Source: Trileptium ribeirensis
Lineage: Eukaryota; Nematoda; Enoplea; Enoplida; Thoracostomopsidae
Length of the DNA stretch: 64,000 nucleotides
Direction: 5' to 3'
Assembly: GCA_030248225.1 (NCBI GenBank)
Contig: JASANE010027794.1
Span: 1-64,000, forward strand
Shown here: piece after piece, positions 1-15,262 of the stretch
How the letters are laid out: the number at the start of each line of letters is the position of its first letter
How positions within the stretch are numbered: position 1 is the stretch's first letter
Made by a program: the position numbers and the translations under genes
The notes under the pieces: model-generated
Told to the model about the DNA's origin: nothing
What the model saw: the letters and a program-made list of their open reading frames with translations, nothing else
The model's database searches: none

Positions 1-243
1 GGAGCAACATGATAGTTTATTTTTCTTAATTATCAAGCAAAATGACTGTTATTTGGTTGGTAGTTGCTGTGTACATCTCTTTAAATCGCATATCCAACAC
101 CTATAATTCATGTCTTCGTGATATTATAAGCTACTAGTTACTGTCACCAAGATTCTTGCGGTTGCCAGCGGGCATTAGAAGCATAGTACTATTCTCATTG
201 TTGATAATAAACAAACGGTGATTACTCTTGTTCGTTTTTTCAG
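1..243 (+). other. 3' end of an OGT intron (upstream part outside window)
   Basis: AT-rich sequence ending in a T-rich tract and CAG at 241-243, the acceptor of the first visible OGT exon. Around 85-130 there is weak similarity to the diverged repeat seen at 21541-21595 and 39503-39555. Nothing else was recognised. Confidence 0.8.
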
Positions 244-312
244 GATTTATACTGTGTACGAAGTGATCTGGGAAACCTTCTTAAAGCAATGGGCCGTTTG
301 GAAGAAGCAAAG
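244..312 (+). CDS. ogt: OGT exon 1 of window: TPR helix pair
   Basis: Twenty-three codons beginning [18 protein letters not shown] and ending EEAK. This is the well-conserved TPR just before the [11 protein letters not shown] repeat of animal OGT. The acceptor is a T-run plus CAG at 241-243 and the donor is AAG|GTAATG at 312/313. Both ends are phase 0, and the exon reads directly into the one at 14025. It is not the first exon of the gene: there is no start codon and the protein family continues upstream. The exon is short, but its match and both splice sites are clear. Confidence 0.9.
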
Positions 313-3300
313 GTAATGTGCATTTTGTCCGATGTCTGGTTTTATTGTCAGCCTGAGTCGAATTGCTCCAGACTGGCTTACACTTTAATTTTGCTATGTC
401 AAGGTGTGTCTTAGTGCGTTGAGCTTCCACGAGCTACCTTATCTGCTTTTTTCAGTATATAAATAAGATTTTTTAATAACCTAAAGTGACAATACTGACA
501 CATTGACATTGTACACAGTCTGACGCAGCGATGTCTGTGTGAAGTTATTGACTCACGTGGATACGCCTTGATTGGTTTGTTTTCCAATCACTCAGTAAGA
601 ATTGCTTCTTACTCGAACGTAAAGGAATCTTTACACAGTTGCTTTTGCTGAAAAATGTGATTATATGCACACATATACACACAGAATTCGGAAAGCCGGC
701 AAAGCCAGTGTCTTCTCATCTAGTGGCGTTTTATCTGCTTCTTCATCAGTAGAACAATTCCTGACATTGCTAGATCATAATTTTAAATGGCGTTCATATA
801 TAGACTGCTAAAAGCTACAGAAATAAACGCTTATGTTGAGACATGAAGATTTTACAATTGTATTTATATAGAAGTTGAAATGTTTAATTTTTTAGCATTA
901 AGTGAATGATGTAATCGTTTTCGCTTTTCTCAACTTCTCCTACTTTTGCTCTCCTTCGCAGTTTTGATATATCAGTCGGCTCTCGTATATTTGAAATCTT
1001 CTCAATCCTATGTTGTAGTATCACTTTTATTATTTTGGTAAATTGATGGGGACCGCTGGCTTTGCTTGGTCTTGATCCGTATCTGAAAATTTTAAGATAA
1101 CAATTAATGATCGATACAGCACATGTATACATATATTGAATAACAATATATACTAGCGTAGCTGCAGGTGTAATGAATATGTGGTCATATGGAAAAACCT
1201 ATTCTCACTTTAGGGTGTTGAGGTGTTAAGCGGCATCCCAACGTTAATGCGTTTGTACTACTTCCGTTGTGTACTTTTTTTGGACGACCGGATTTGTTTT
1301 CGTTGCGGGTCAAGTATTCCTAATTGAACGTTAGAGTGTCTCTTTATGTTTTAGAATGTTTTCCTTTTTTTATTAAAAATCTTTGTGGTATCCGGACAGC
1401 TACGCTAGTATAGCCGGTGGTCTAACCAACATGCTGTGTGTAAAAGCTCAAAATTCTAACTAGGATTATAGAACATCGGTAAGTCGGAAAGAAACAATTA
1501 CGTGATCACATTAGCAAAGCGGGTGTGAAGAATATTTAAAGTATTACCGCTGCAACGAGTCATAGGCATTAGTTTGCAATATTATTTGCAATTTCTACGA
1601 GAGCCTTCTGATGTTCTTTTAAGATATCGAGTAATAATTATTATACCGGGCTTGGGAACCCAATTTCGCAATCTGTTGTGTCCCCCTGCTCACTCGGTAA
1701 CCCGATGTTCAAGTAGATCCAAAGGTTTTCAATGTCTAAGTTAATGTTTTGGATTTTGTTAAATATTAATTGTTACTATTTCTAATGCTAAAACTCTGTT
1801 AACCAGCAATTTTTTTCAACAGTTAAAAGTACCTAAAATATGGAAATATGTAGCGTAAGGAACAAAATGTAATTCCTCTCCCGAGTTTGAAATTTCCTTC
1901 TGAGAATCAATGAGACACCCGCTCCCAAAAGTTGACCCACTGTTCGGAATGTTGTGTCAGGTCTGTTATAGATGGTGACTGTTAAGTCTATGCCTAGTTG
2001 CCGGAGTAATAGTTTTTGTGCTTTAAATAGTAAGCTACTTTATGGTTAAGATTGTTTTTAGTGGGGGTGTTTAGGCTTGACTACGATCTTCAAATTTTAT
2101 TTATTATCAAGCAAAATTTGATCACTGTTCAGCTGTACGTTGTTAAGACAGAATCCTGTGACTTATGGTGTATTTACCACATTCAGTGCACATAATTTTT
2201 TCGTGCAGTTCGAATAACCATTCAACGACAGCTCAAGTACTTATTTCTTCACAACGGCATTTGTTTAATGTGCATCACAAATCTGTGCATCCGGTGCATT
2301 CTGAATGAATTGAGACCTATGGGTGCTGTTGAATGCGCATTAATTAATAAATGCATGTGTTGGAAATACTTGGGTTTGAAACGTTTGTTACCTCGTGGTC
2401 GAAGGAAAAGAATAATATATTTCGTTTACAACCGATTTGTTTCGAGCTACAAATATTTGCAGCATGTGCGTGCATGCGTTTACTACAATACAGCTTTACG
2501 GTAGTGATTGACATTGAAACACTGGTCTTATCAGAATGTGTGTTTCGAGCAATACTGTGGTTATTGTGGAGACCTTATAGCGGCGAATTCACAGTTTATA
2601 CAGCCTTTTTACATGAACACAAAGAACGCATAATTAATATGGGGAGCGTTTTAAGTGTAAATTGATGCGTTCTGTACGTTTAACCTGAAAGAGCAGTGCT
2701 AGATCGCCAATCAGTAGCGGTAAAGATAAAAAGAGACCGTAAATTGCAGAACTGATGGTAACGGTCTGCTGTTTACGTGCGCACAGCGTTTATAACTAAC
2801 TACGTTCTTCGTATACACGATGCCGCATGTATGTGGCGCAGCGGCTTTTCACACATTTACGTTCGTTGGATTGATTTTAGTTGTTTTATTGAAGGTTTTA
2901 GCGTTCCAGAGATGCTCCACATCTTAGAAGTTTTGCTGGCCGACTTTTTATTGTTATGTTTATACTACTTTATACCATAATTGAGATTATTTTTACGTTG
3001 GATATAATTTGTCAGTGTTTTGTACTTTAGATATTACGGTTATTTGAGAGAAAAGTTGGCTGGTGAAGCTGCTATCAACCGTTTTGGCTTCAACAAAGTC
3101 GATTGTGTTCCGCGGCGTTGCACATTTGGTAGTGTGTACTTTCGCCGATATTCCTAGTTTCAGGAAATCGAAATTTATTTGTCGTTGGTGTTGCGTTTGG
3201 CCCGAACTGCGACGTGTGATATATTTTGTAGTGGTAGTCGAGCGAGATAACAGTGTTCTAAATTTTTAGATTCAATGCTACCGTAATTATTATTGGAACA

Positions 3301-5519
3301 TTAGTTGTTTATTTTAAAGAACTTCTCAGATTTATTAAAAAACATCATATTATACGTCGCAGCATTCGTCTTCGAACAACATTTACCCTAGCCTGGCTCG
3401 CTCGACCCGAGTGATGACCCAATTGCGTGTGTGGCTTAGTAGAGCGTGCATGGGGTGGTATTCTATTTTTTCGAAGCTCGGACCAGACCCACGCTGACTA
3501 TTCGTTCTTGAAGAGCTGTATGCTTGTGGACAAGTAATTGGAATTAATTTTTCGTTATGTTATTGCATTGCTAAGTTGTATGTATGTATATATTGAGCTG
3601 CTAGCTGAATTAGTAATTATTGAGTTATCGTTATTCATGTCAGTCGGAAGATTTTGGATAGTCTACGGGCATATGGCTCGCAATCAGCCACAGCGTGGTA
3701 ACGATGAATTACTGATTTTTTGATGAAGCAGATTTAGTAGCATATTTTGGACTGTGAAAATTGAGAAAATATGAGTGAAGCAATTAATATAACGCTAAAA
3801 ATTAATAGAATGTTATAAAATTTTGCTGTAAATAAGTATGTGGTTGTTACTCAAATGATGGTGATTCATTGTTTCTACGTTTGATTGATGCTACGGCTGT
3901 GTAATTGTCGGGCCAATTGCAACGGTTGTCGATTACTCTCACCAGGAAGAATTGTGGAGACTCTGGACTATTCCCCCGTTAAATGGTATACAGTGTGCGA
4001 GCGACTTAGTCAGGCGAGCTTAGCTCACTTTTACTATTGCGCCTTCACGTGGCGTTTTGCGGATGTACAAGTAATTTCTATCGCTATTTGTGTCAATATG
4101 AATACTTTCTCGTGCAATATATATGCCGTTAACGACAATTTTTTCGTCCAAAAATGTGTTCGATTACTATATATACACGTATTTATCCATATATTTAAGA
4201 AATTGTTCCTGCTCTTGGGTCAAGAAATGAATTTTCGTGAGATATACTTTTGTGATAGTCAACTTTGCTATTGGAACATAACTTTTGAACCCTAAGATGA
4301 ATATGTGTCATCTTTTTTAGTACTTTATAAAAGCATGCTTTTTTGTCTATGCGTGACAATTGCCCGAAAAACGGCTAGCAAATATCCGACAACGTTATTA
4401 TTGCACAACTAGGTACGGCTCGGTTTTATATATGAGGGAAGACCCGCATGTACGTTTAAAAGAGATGGCTTTACAAATAGAAGCAACAACATCGAGCTAT
4501 TGTTGCTGTTTTTAAACTAATCGTACGTTTATATTGCATGGGACACATTATTAGCTTTTGGTCGGTACATTGTATGTGTGTGAAAGCCTTAAACGAATCG
4601 TGCTTCGTATTGATGTGTACATGGCAATTCATTTAACAACGCAAACTATTTCGTAGACCAGAACAATAATTGTGCTATCTAATGCCGCTTCGTTCAATTC
4701 TGATTGAACATTTTACCTCGGCTAGTGAAATCTGTAAGCGATACTTATCGTACTGGTTAAATTAAATCATCGCGAGTACGTAGCAACTGGTTAATTTGTT
4801 TTCTTATGCTATTATAACAGATATTTTGAGCACTAAATTTATTTCAATCAGATTTTTTAATTTTTTCAAACTTTTTCCAGTTATAATAACATACGAACAT
4901 GGAAAACATTTTTAACTGCTAAAAATTTCTTAAATATTTCACAAATAACTCAAGGATAAATTTACGTGTACTATCAAACAAGTATTGTGTGCTGTTTTGC
5001 GCAAATAGCTATATATATTGTTTACTTGGAGTAAAATATGAAAGCGAATATATTTTGTTCATAGCGCCAATATTGCTGTGAATGTTTGTAAATTTAATGT
5101 ACAGCGCAATTACTAAAGTCACGTGAAGGTGCAATTTCCCGCTGCTTTTTATTATAAACGCTGTGCTGTTGTTAGTGAAATAAAATATTGACGACATTCT
5201 CATGGCTCAATTCATTCAGCGGCGAAGTATTACTGATGTTTATACAACGATGTCTCGTTGGTTATCGCTCCTCGGTACATATGCAGAGGTCGTGTATTGC
5301 GCGTAAGGAACTTTTGGTATTCATTAGTTGGTTCGTTGCCATCCATCCACGCTGTGCATACACATCGTTGAAACAGCATGAATGCTTCTTTTGTGTGCCA
5401 TTGAATATACTTATGTAGTTTAAGTTGAAACTGATAAATAGAGCAATAGAACATATAGATCATCATAGAACAATTATATGAATGTTTGTTTGGCTTTTCC
5501 ATTCAGTCTGAGTGGCGTA

Positions 5520-5555
5520 GCTTTAGTACTTGGTAAAGCTTTAGTACTTGGTAAC
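5520..5555. repeat. 18-bp tandem duplication
   Basis: The sequence AGCTTTAGTACTTGGTAA occurs twice head to tail. This is a recent-looking small duplication in intron 1 with no other feature around it. Confidence 0.8.
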
Positions 5556-6909
5556 ACTGAGCATACGCGCATGTTTGACACGCTTCCATTATCGCTATCA
5601 CAAGGTAGCCCAGAATAGGGGTGTTCCTTAGCATCGGTACTGAATTTTTATGGAAAAGCCAACAACATGCAAATAATAATTCAAGGATTCTGAAACAATA
5701 TTGACATACTAAAGTTCTGAAGCAGTAGTTGAAATATCTAGAAACACATTCACATACTAACAGGAATGTTTTTTGGTGTATGTTGGAAAAATACACCACA
5801 ATGGTTTAAGCGTTTTATAATAATAAACCCACACATATATGTTTGTAAAGAAAAATAAGGGTAAAATGTTTATTTTTTTGCCCCTTTTATTGCTTGTATT
5901 ACGATCTCAAAAGATTTTGAGTGGGTATTGCTTGCCACGTGCACTGTTATTGCAAGATATCCCCATTTTTGGCAGGACGAATATAATTTTTTTTATTCAT
6001 ATTGTAGTAGATACGTATATAGCTTAGGGTGTAAACAGTACGAATGGTTTGTAGTTTTAGAGTTAACCAACCCTGTATATAGCAGAAAAATATTTTTAAT
6101 TCATCTTTATGTCGCCTTGTGATCGCCTAGAGAGGTGTATTATGGTATATTGGGTATACATGCTTGTTTGTGGAACCCTGGTACTTCGTTCACGCCATTT
6201 TAAATTTTCAGTAGAAATCTATGACCATGTTCCATGGAAGTTCGACATCGACTACTAATTTATAAGCCCCGATTCCATAATTTTGATATTTTGGTTTGGT
6301 AGCCGTCTGTTTTTATCTGCACCACAGGCGTTGATCGCCATGGTTGCGCATTGCAATGAGTATAATGATTGATTGAAAGTTGATGACTGCCCGTCTTGAA
6401 TCTAGATACCATTTAAGATAAAAAGCTAAACATTTCAACATAGTTTTGCTTAATATCTGAAAAAATTTAATGTTTTGTCTTTTAAATCGCATCGTTTCTT
6501 TGACTAGCGATGTGTTAACCGTAAAGACAACGTAACAATGAGCTGAATTGCAGCCCATGTGGTGTGGTTTCGTGTTTTAAGCACAAGACAGTGACGAAAG
6601 CAAAAAACAAAACCCTGTAGTATTAAAAATTTCAGCCATAGTTTAACTAATCTCATGGTGTGTCCACTCACGATCTACGTGAATTAAGCTGTTTTATAAA
6701 ATATATATTTACGCATACTATATACTGTATGGAAGAGTTAACATGCATCGAGTGACTACATTATAATGTATATATATATATATATATAAATACATAATTA
6801 TTTATTGTGTTCACCATGTCTTCAGTCGATCCTGTTTGCATTTTTTAACCGTCGACTGCCTTTCAAACACCATCCTAATTTTAGTCTTATTTTTTTATCT
6901 TTTAAACAG

Positions 6910-7438
6910 CAGGGAGGCGGACGGTAAACCCGTATGCGGTCACTAATACAACAACAGGCACGTGTGTTGTATCGAATCAAAGCGAAGTCGTAAACGTGTC
7001 TCGCGAGTTTATGTCTCAGTTCAGAGCCCAAAGCGGCGCTGATATGACTTTGGACGTAACAGGTATGCTTCTTAGATATTTTAATAATCCTAACATGATG
7101 TAGCTGTTGGCTTATTGTGACGTTTTATTACAGTTACATCAGTCGTTATATTTGTACTTTGTTTTAATAAACGGCTGTAAATAGCGCTCGCAGGCTCTCT
7201 ACTGCGAGCCGTAAAACATGGCAAACATTTTTTGTTTCTTCACACTGTAACTAAGAAATAATTTTGCCTCGTTATAGGAAAATTGGTCTGGCAAATCCAA
7301 ACCGGAGGGGGGGGGCTCGGCTGCTCCAGTTTGGCCCGGTGCCCGATTCGAGAGCATTTTGAATCGAGGTGCATCCCGACTGGTATTCCCCGCTCAGGGA
7401 GGATAAGTAGGGAAGTTTTTGTGCAGAAAAGTACCTGA
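6910..7438 (+). other. Exon-like open pair inside OGT intron 1, function unknown
   Basis: Two GC-richer blocks in AT-rich intron look like spliced exons. Block one starts after a pyrimidine-rich tract and AAACAG (6910, or 6913 after the tandem CAGCAG) and ends ACAG|GTATGC at 7062/7063. Block two starts after TTATAG at 7278 and runs to TGA at 7436-7438. With the junction codon GGA the frame stays open through both, giving a serine/threonine-rich peptide that includes NVSREFMSQFRAQSGADM and then TGKLVWQIQTGG. A run of nine G at 7307-7315 lies in block two. I do not recognise a family. Spliced into OGT in the OGT phase, block one would give a stop after five or six codons (CGG TAA at 6922-6927). 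Alternatives are a nested gene, a decoy exon, a pseudogene fragment or chance. Confidence 0.35.
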
Positions 7439-7753
7439 GGAAATTAAAGAAGCTTTTATGAGGCCGAAATACCTATGCCCATCTCCGCGAGAAATCTAGC
7501 TTGTTACTGAGTTCAGTTGTGGTTGATAGTCACCATAAAGCTTTGTTCGAAGTGCGGACGAATGGTATGATATAGCTTTAATCCTCTGTGGGCCCGATGT
7601 TTACTCTCCTGCGAGCACTAATTTGTGATTGATATTTTTTTAATATTTTATCTTATGATGGCGTTTTTGTGTAATTTGTACTTGGTTATTTGTTGTGTAG
7701 CAAAAATCTTTATTCACATTTGTGCTTAATAAAATAAATGTATATATTTGTGT

Positions 7754-8546
7754 CAGGGAGTAACCGGAATTCCGGTACCGGCGACAATCCAAACATATGT
7801 CATAATATATTTGCGGTGTGAAACGTCAGTAGGGCGCATACTTTCAGTAAGAATTTTTCATCTTAACCTGCATGTTTGTTAACAAAACAAGGCCAGCTCG
7901 ATGCTTGTAGCAGCCATTTTACACATTCAGAAGTCTGCGGGGTATATATGTCAGATTTATAACTGTATTTGTTGAAACTGTGCGAGCAGTATCACAGTTT
8001 GTTCATTTACAGCATTCGATGAAAGTTATCATTATCATCTACCTGGCAGGCATTGGTTGCCCAACGCTAGCCTAGACAGTGTCTCTGACCACTGATCAGA
8101 AAACTACCTTTTATTTTCTCTTAGCACCATATAAAGCAATAATTTCAAGTTTTCTACAAAAAATATGTAACAAACCATATGTGTAGTAAGAGGAGGCGAC
8201 TGGAGACAGAGCGGAAGTGTTTATTCTACGCTACATGCATTATAAGGATATTCAGTTTGTCGCAGTGTACGCAAGTGTGATTAGTGGAAGGCATATTTTG
8301 CTCTGGGTGTCCAAAAACCGTCATATTGACCGATAGCTAAATATTAGCTTCCCCAGTTTCTTTAAAGTTTCAGAAAGGCATTAATGTTATCATAATACAG
8401 TTTAATTTTAAAGTTATTTTTAATACATTTTAAATCCACTCTACCTTTATTTCTTTTTTCATCTGTTTTACTACATATAAGTTTGGAAGACCAGGTCGGG
8501 ATTTGGTTCGGTTCCGGTTGCTGGTTCGGGTTCCGGTTATTCCCTG
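7754..8546 (-). mobile_element. hAT-like non-autonomous transposon, copy A (reverse)
   Basis: Begins CAGGGAGTAACCGGAATTCC and ends GGTTCCGGTTATTCCCTG, so the terminal inverted repeats are about 15 bp. It is flanked by a perfect 8-bp duplication ATTTGTGT (7746-7753 and 8547-8554). CAGGG ends with an 8-bp target duplication are typical of the hAT superfamily. Internal sequence matches copies B and D in the opposite orientation; for example the segment with CTGACCACTGATCAG near 8088-8102 is the reverse complement of one near 16733. At 793 bp it is shorter than B or D through internal loss. No transposase is encoded. Confidence 0.88.
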
Positions 8547-9817
8547 ATTTGTGTGTATTATGTATGTTTTTGAGAAGAAATTTTAAAAGGTAAACATATA
8601 TAACTATTAAAAAAATTTATATAATGTACATTGCATTGTGTATCTATGTTCTATACATACGTATGAGCTATTCAGCCACAAAGTTTGTAGCATGGAACCC
8701 CTAGACATTTAATAAAATCGGTACCTTTATTTGGCAAACGACTCGAAGTCCACTTTTATTGCGTATGCCATGGCTGTTCTTGCCATAATCATAATAACCC
8801 GCCGTGATATAACCGCATCAAAATTCTGCCCTCGCTATTTTCACTTTAGCGAACGCGAAGAGGGCCACGTTGATGTGCTTGTATGCGCGTACGCTTTTCG
8901 ATTTCGTATGTTTGTTCGCTTTTATCAAATAGCATGCTGAATCGCCTAGCTGTCTTCGCGTAACAGTACCGCGGTATGAATTAGTATTACGAGTAGCGTG
9001 ACGGGGATTTTCCATGGATTTAAAATTGTAGGACACGGTTTATTTATTAAAACGAGGCAACCGCTCCGGTTCAACGTATATATTTAGAAAAAACATATTC
9101 AGTGTTCCGGTTACTTAGCATACATAGTCGTTTTAGCTGCGCAATATGTAGGCGAGAAGGGGACCCGGGAGCAGAAGATATTAGTGAAATGTTATAGAAT
9201 TTTATATCTTGAATTCATAAGGAATATATATATACTTATAATAGCAAGAGTTCATGTTGAGTCCTTGAAGAAGAATGTCACACTTTAGTAGATACGTCGT
9301 GGGATGACCTTTTTGCGTCATTTATCACACTTCTTTTGGAAGCGACAAGTTTCTCACTGTTGCCCTGTCCCCCCTAACCTTGGTTATGTCACCCCCAACT
9401 TTCGTTCGAAATTCGACTTTATTGTAAAATAACCTCTAACCTTTTATATACTTTTAGTTGGTATTTGTTAAATCACGAAATACTGCAGCTGATATGATAT
9501 GTTTATAGCAGAGTGAAATTTTTTATGACGGTGTAGTCAGATTGTACACTCGTGCATTGTTCCATTTTATTTTGATGCTAACAATTTAATTTCTCAAATA
9601 TGTAAAATAGATCCATACAGCTCTCTCGTTGAGGCATTTAAATAGTTAAGTCATAAGTAGTGAATTTAGTGCCATATTAGGTACCAAAAATTCTGTCTAT
9701 GCCGGCTGCCTCCTGAAGTAGGGTCACAGACATGAATGGTTCTTTAAGTTAAGTGGCGCTATGCAAGTCTATGTTCGTTTTAGATAATGCACATTTGTCC
9801 GTAGACGGCTAACAACC

Positions 9818-9868
9818 TGTGCGCCAAGCACATGCCTTATGTAAGGGCAATCTGTGCGCCAAGCACAT
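9818..9868. repeat. Short direct repeat CTGTGCGCCAAGCACATG
   Basis: Two identical 18-mers, 33 bp apart in start position, in otherwise AT-rich intron sequence. Each unit contains a CATG end, and the spacer is CCTTATGTAAGGGCAAT-like. No function is evident. Confidence 0.7.
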
Positions 9869-11464
9869 GGCAATAGCTTAGGACAATCCAGCAACTTATT
9901 TTGAAAAGTTTTGCTACTTTTTATATTGTTTGATAATCAGTGATAAAATTTTTCCTATACCTATTATCCCATAATGTTGTAGAACATCCACAACATAGTG
10001 TTTTGCTACACGTTTCTTGCTATTTATATATGGAGTACAGAAATTATTATGGTACTATGTATTTGGATACTACAGTTATATATAGATATAAAAGAAATAT
10101 AGATAAAGATAAAAGCAAATGTTTCTCGAAAAATTGGCAGCTTTTAATTTATTGCCATTTTGGTTTTCTTTTATTTCTGCAGATGCTCTTCCGGGCCTTT
10201 TGGATTTCAATCCTTTGCCGATTTAAAAATGCCTAAGATACATTTGCACAATGCAAGACAGAATGTGTATTTTGTCTTGAGCTACGTTACCCTACTTCTT
10301 TTACTTCGGCGGGAATGTTATATATACATTGAATGAATTTTCAATGGATTTGAACACGATTATCGATGTTCTGTTTGTTAGGACGTAGCTCGTAGCTCTT
10401 CTTGATATATACATACATTGAAGTATAAATGGAGTGGCATTTCGAGGCGTAATTTTTCCATTTTAAGTATTTACTGCCACTTGATGTCATATGTTGAGTT
10501 TGAGCTTAATCGTTAGCTCAAAACACGAATATTCCTGGTAGTTTTGATTTTGGTAAGTGTGACCCGCTACCATGACTTTACCCTAGCCAATGATGTGCTA
10601 CTGATAGGATAAGGACATATATATACATATAATTTCGTGCATTCTCTTTCTATCTGAGAATTAAATTTTGTCTGCTTATGCGATGTAGTGTATATAATAC
10701 CTGTTATTAACGTATTTATTAACTGGCATTCTCTGTCGGCATTTTTTGACTCTGTGTTTCATTCATATCGCGAAAAATCTATTACAACAATATTTTTTCA
10801 GATATCCATGACTGGTGATTCTTTCATGTAGTTTTGCAGATAGTGTCCCTTCTTCGTGAAATAATATATTCGTGTAAAAATGAGCCGTTAAAGATTATTT
10901 CGATCTGAGTTTTTATGAATCCGCCTTATATTTTGTTGCAAAAGATATTTAATCTCTATGACAGCGGGCTGAAAATTTCATGCAGTAGTAGGCACAGGAA
11001 CGGTTCTATGAAGCATGGCTTTTCAAAATTTAAGGTATGTGAATTTGTGTATTTTTAAATTTTGCATTTTGCAAGATATATATACATCATATCGAAGATT
11101 TTGCCGAATCATAGCACATCCGTTTACACGCACAGAATTTTCAATTTTCTTTATTATTAGTACCTTAAATACACGTGTCCCCCATATACTCAATCGTAAC
11201 GAGTTAGCTATTGAAAATACCCCTGTTTTGTACCAATATAGACACCTGAGATGAAACTTTTCCAGTTAAATTTATTTTCACCTTTTAACTCGGCTTTATC
11301 CTTCAATTCGTGCAATGACTCTTCGAGACAATTGCTTAAGTCTGCCCTGTACAATTTGTGTTTATATGTTAATGGTTGTGACACTGTCCCTTTTACGTAT
11401 ATAGATTGCAGCATTTTTCTGGGTTTCTCATCATAGACTGGTGTATTCCGCCAGTGTTTTTTTT

Positions 11465-11545
11465 ATTAGCCAATTCTTTAGCCATGGCTAAAAAATTTGT
11501 GTATTGGCTAAAAAATTTAGATCCTTTAGCCAAATTGGCTAAAAA
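11465..11545. repeat. Cluster of palindromic TTAGCCA/TGGCTAA motifs
   Basis: TTAGCCATGGCTAA at 11478-11491 is a perfect 14-bp palindrome. A near-palindrome TTAGCCAAATTGGCTAA follows at 11526-11542. Between them are further TTAGCC and TTGGCTAAAAAATTT motifs in both orientations. It may be the relic of a small inverted-repeat element or a cluster of binding motifs; I cannot tell which. Confidence 0.5.
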
Positions 11546-13952
11546 TTTGTCCATTGTCGAACGTTACCAACGAATTGCAGTGACACAGAACAAAAGTTTG
11601 TATTGTATTCTAGCGTAATACTAAGTAAACTGAGTTCCTGTATAATGAACATGAAAAAATGAAAATGAACCACCGATTATTCATTTTATATAGTGCATAT
11701 ACCTGTTTCTGGCACTTGGCCCAATTTCTCAAATTTTTCCAGTACAAATTGCCCTGAATGCCATACGAGAGTTCTGAGAATTTGAGTAAAAGATTTTTGG
11801 ATTGACTAAAAATATTTTGGTGGTTTTAGACAATTGGTTATGTAGAAAAAAACAACCCTGGATTCCGCAGACATTTGTGCACTTTTGCATTGCTCTGTAT
11901 TGATATCAGATTATGTGTTGGGATCAGCATTCAGGGACGATGCAAAATTTTAAAAAATTCTAGTTACGTATATACGTATGTATTGGTTGATGATTAATCT
12001 TTCAGTGTAATTTTTTTGGTTTTTATCGCCTACTATGTAGCGGGAATTCGCTGTTTCATTTTTTGCAACATTATATACCTTTCTATAGTATTTGTAATAT
12101 TCTTAGGTAATAAAATTAACATATTTCTCGTAGGCTGTTTTTCATTAGATTAGGCCGTCCAAACCACCAAGTATCTAGACACCGGTTTCCAGTTTGTTGT
12201 GCAATAGTGTATCAATATACTCTTTTTTTGTATATATCCATATCAACGAATCTAGGTATCATGGAGAAGGGAATATTAAATGTAATATTACGCAATCAAC
12301 TGGCCATGCCATGGGATTTGATATCAAGGGCCCAAACTTAATGTTTACAGGTGGTCAACTACTTCTAACGGCAAATTCAGATCAGTTAATGTTCTAACTC
12401 AGTTTTGTAAATTAATATCCTTCATACGGTGGTTTTTTTCATGTATATATATATATACAAGGTTTTGAGCGAGCATGATGGGATATTTTAACTATCACCT
12501 TACATATATAATATTTCATGGAGATCTAATACTATTAGCCTTGACAAGAACTTGGGAGCAACTTTATCGTGCAGACGAGCTTAAATTCTCCATAATTTTG
12601 GAAAATTGCATAAACTGGTTTTGCGAAATTTTAAAATGTAGTGGTGGAGTATATATAAAGTGAGTCCTACATATAAAGTGAGCCCAGTTAGTTATTGTGA
12701 TTGATAATGCTCATGTAAGCCTTAAGTACGTACACAATGGTTGTTCCGTCAAAAACGCACCTAAAGCTTACATACTCATGACACAGCTTTGACGAAGTTT
12801 TTTATATTCGTGCTTATATTGACGGTGTTGCAGAGCTTAGGCTGACAGGATTAAGCTGAAAACGTGGCGTTTGTACAAGAATTTTTTTTATATTTTTACA
12901 CAGAATCGTCAGTAAACCATGCCATTTTTAATTGTTCAGCTTCTGTGTCTGTATTTTATGAAAATATATTTGCTATAAACTTAACCTCACCAATTGAGTT
13001 GCTTAAATTGGACAACTGTTGTAGCGAGAGCGTTCCCAATATTTCACTTAAATAAATTTAGGACAAGTTTTTATCCAGTTATAAAATACCTAAAACTATG
13101 CTTTGATTTAATTCTACAATATAACTTTTTTTAGCAACATTTCTTAAAAGAAGAGGGTGGACTGATAGGAAAATTGATTTGTTGGAATTATACAGCGAGC
13201 ATTGCCGTCATTATTATTTTGCACAATAATTTATGATTGTATCGTGTTTAAATGCCGATGACTATGTTTTATATATATTGATTGCGTTTGCTTTGACACA
13301 TGCATTTCGAAAACAAAGGCATTTCCAGGTCAGTTTAAATGTTTTATTTTATCCTATTTTCACACAAATGCACAATACAAATAAAACATATTTGCTGCTT
13401 GGTGTTGCGCTTTGTATATATTACTACGCCCTTTAAATCAGCTATACAATACTCAGTATATACCGTATATATTTATTTGTGTCACGGCGTATAAATGGGC
13501 GTGTCATTTGGGTCCCAAATTTTTTTCTCCAATCTGCCACCATTTTATCATTGAGATCACGTTTGATCTTTTCCTTAACTCGAATGTTTTTTGTTTCTCG
13601 TAACTATACTGGTCGCAGTCATGTTAAATTGGGATTACATTCTTTCTAATTTGTGATTATGGGTGGGTTTTGAGAGACATTTAATTGCAACAAAACCATA
13701 TTTTTTGAAGATGGGTTTATTTAGATATATAGTTGGTTTTTTAGTACTACAGTAAAATATGGTTCAAAAGTTACTACTTACATAGTTCGAGTTTGATTTT
13801 TTTGTATAAAGAAATTTGTAAAAATATGCGCAATTATGAAATACGAAAGGGTGTTCAGTGGGACCACGCCAACTCTTTAAAGTAACTTATGTTTTTTGTT
13901 TCATGGTGTGGTTTACGCTGGCTCGTTCATGACATCGGATCGATATATATAG

Positions 13953-15262
<1,310 letters not shown>

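Noticed and set aside
3885..4295. 136-residue open frame in intron 1
   Set aside because: No domain, cysteine- and phenylalanine-rich translation typical of AT-rich noise, no splice or start context.
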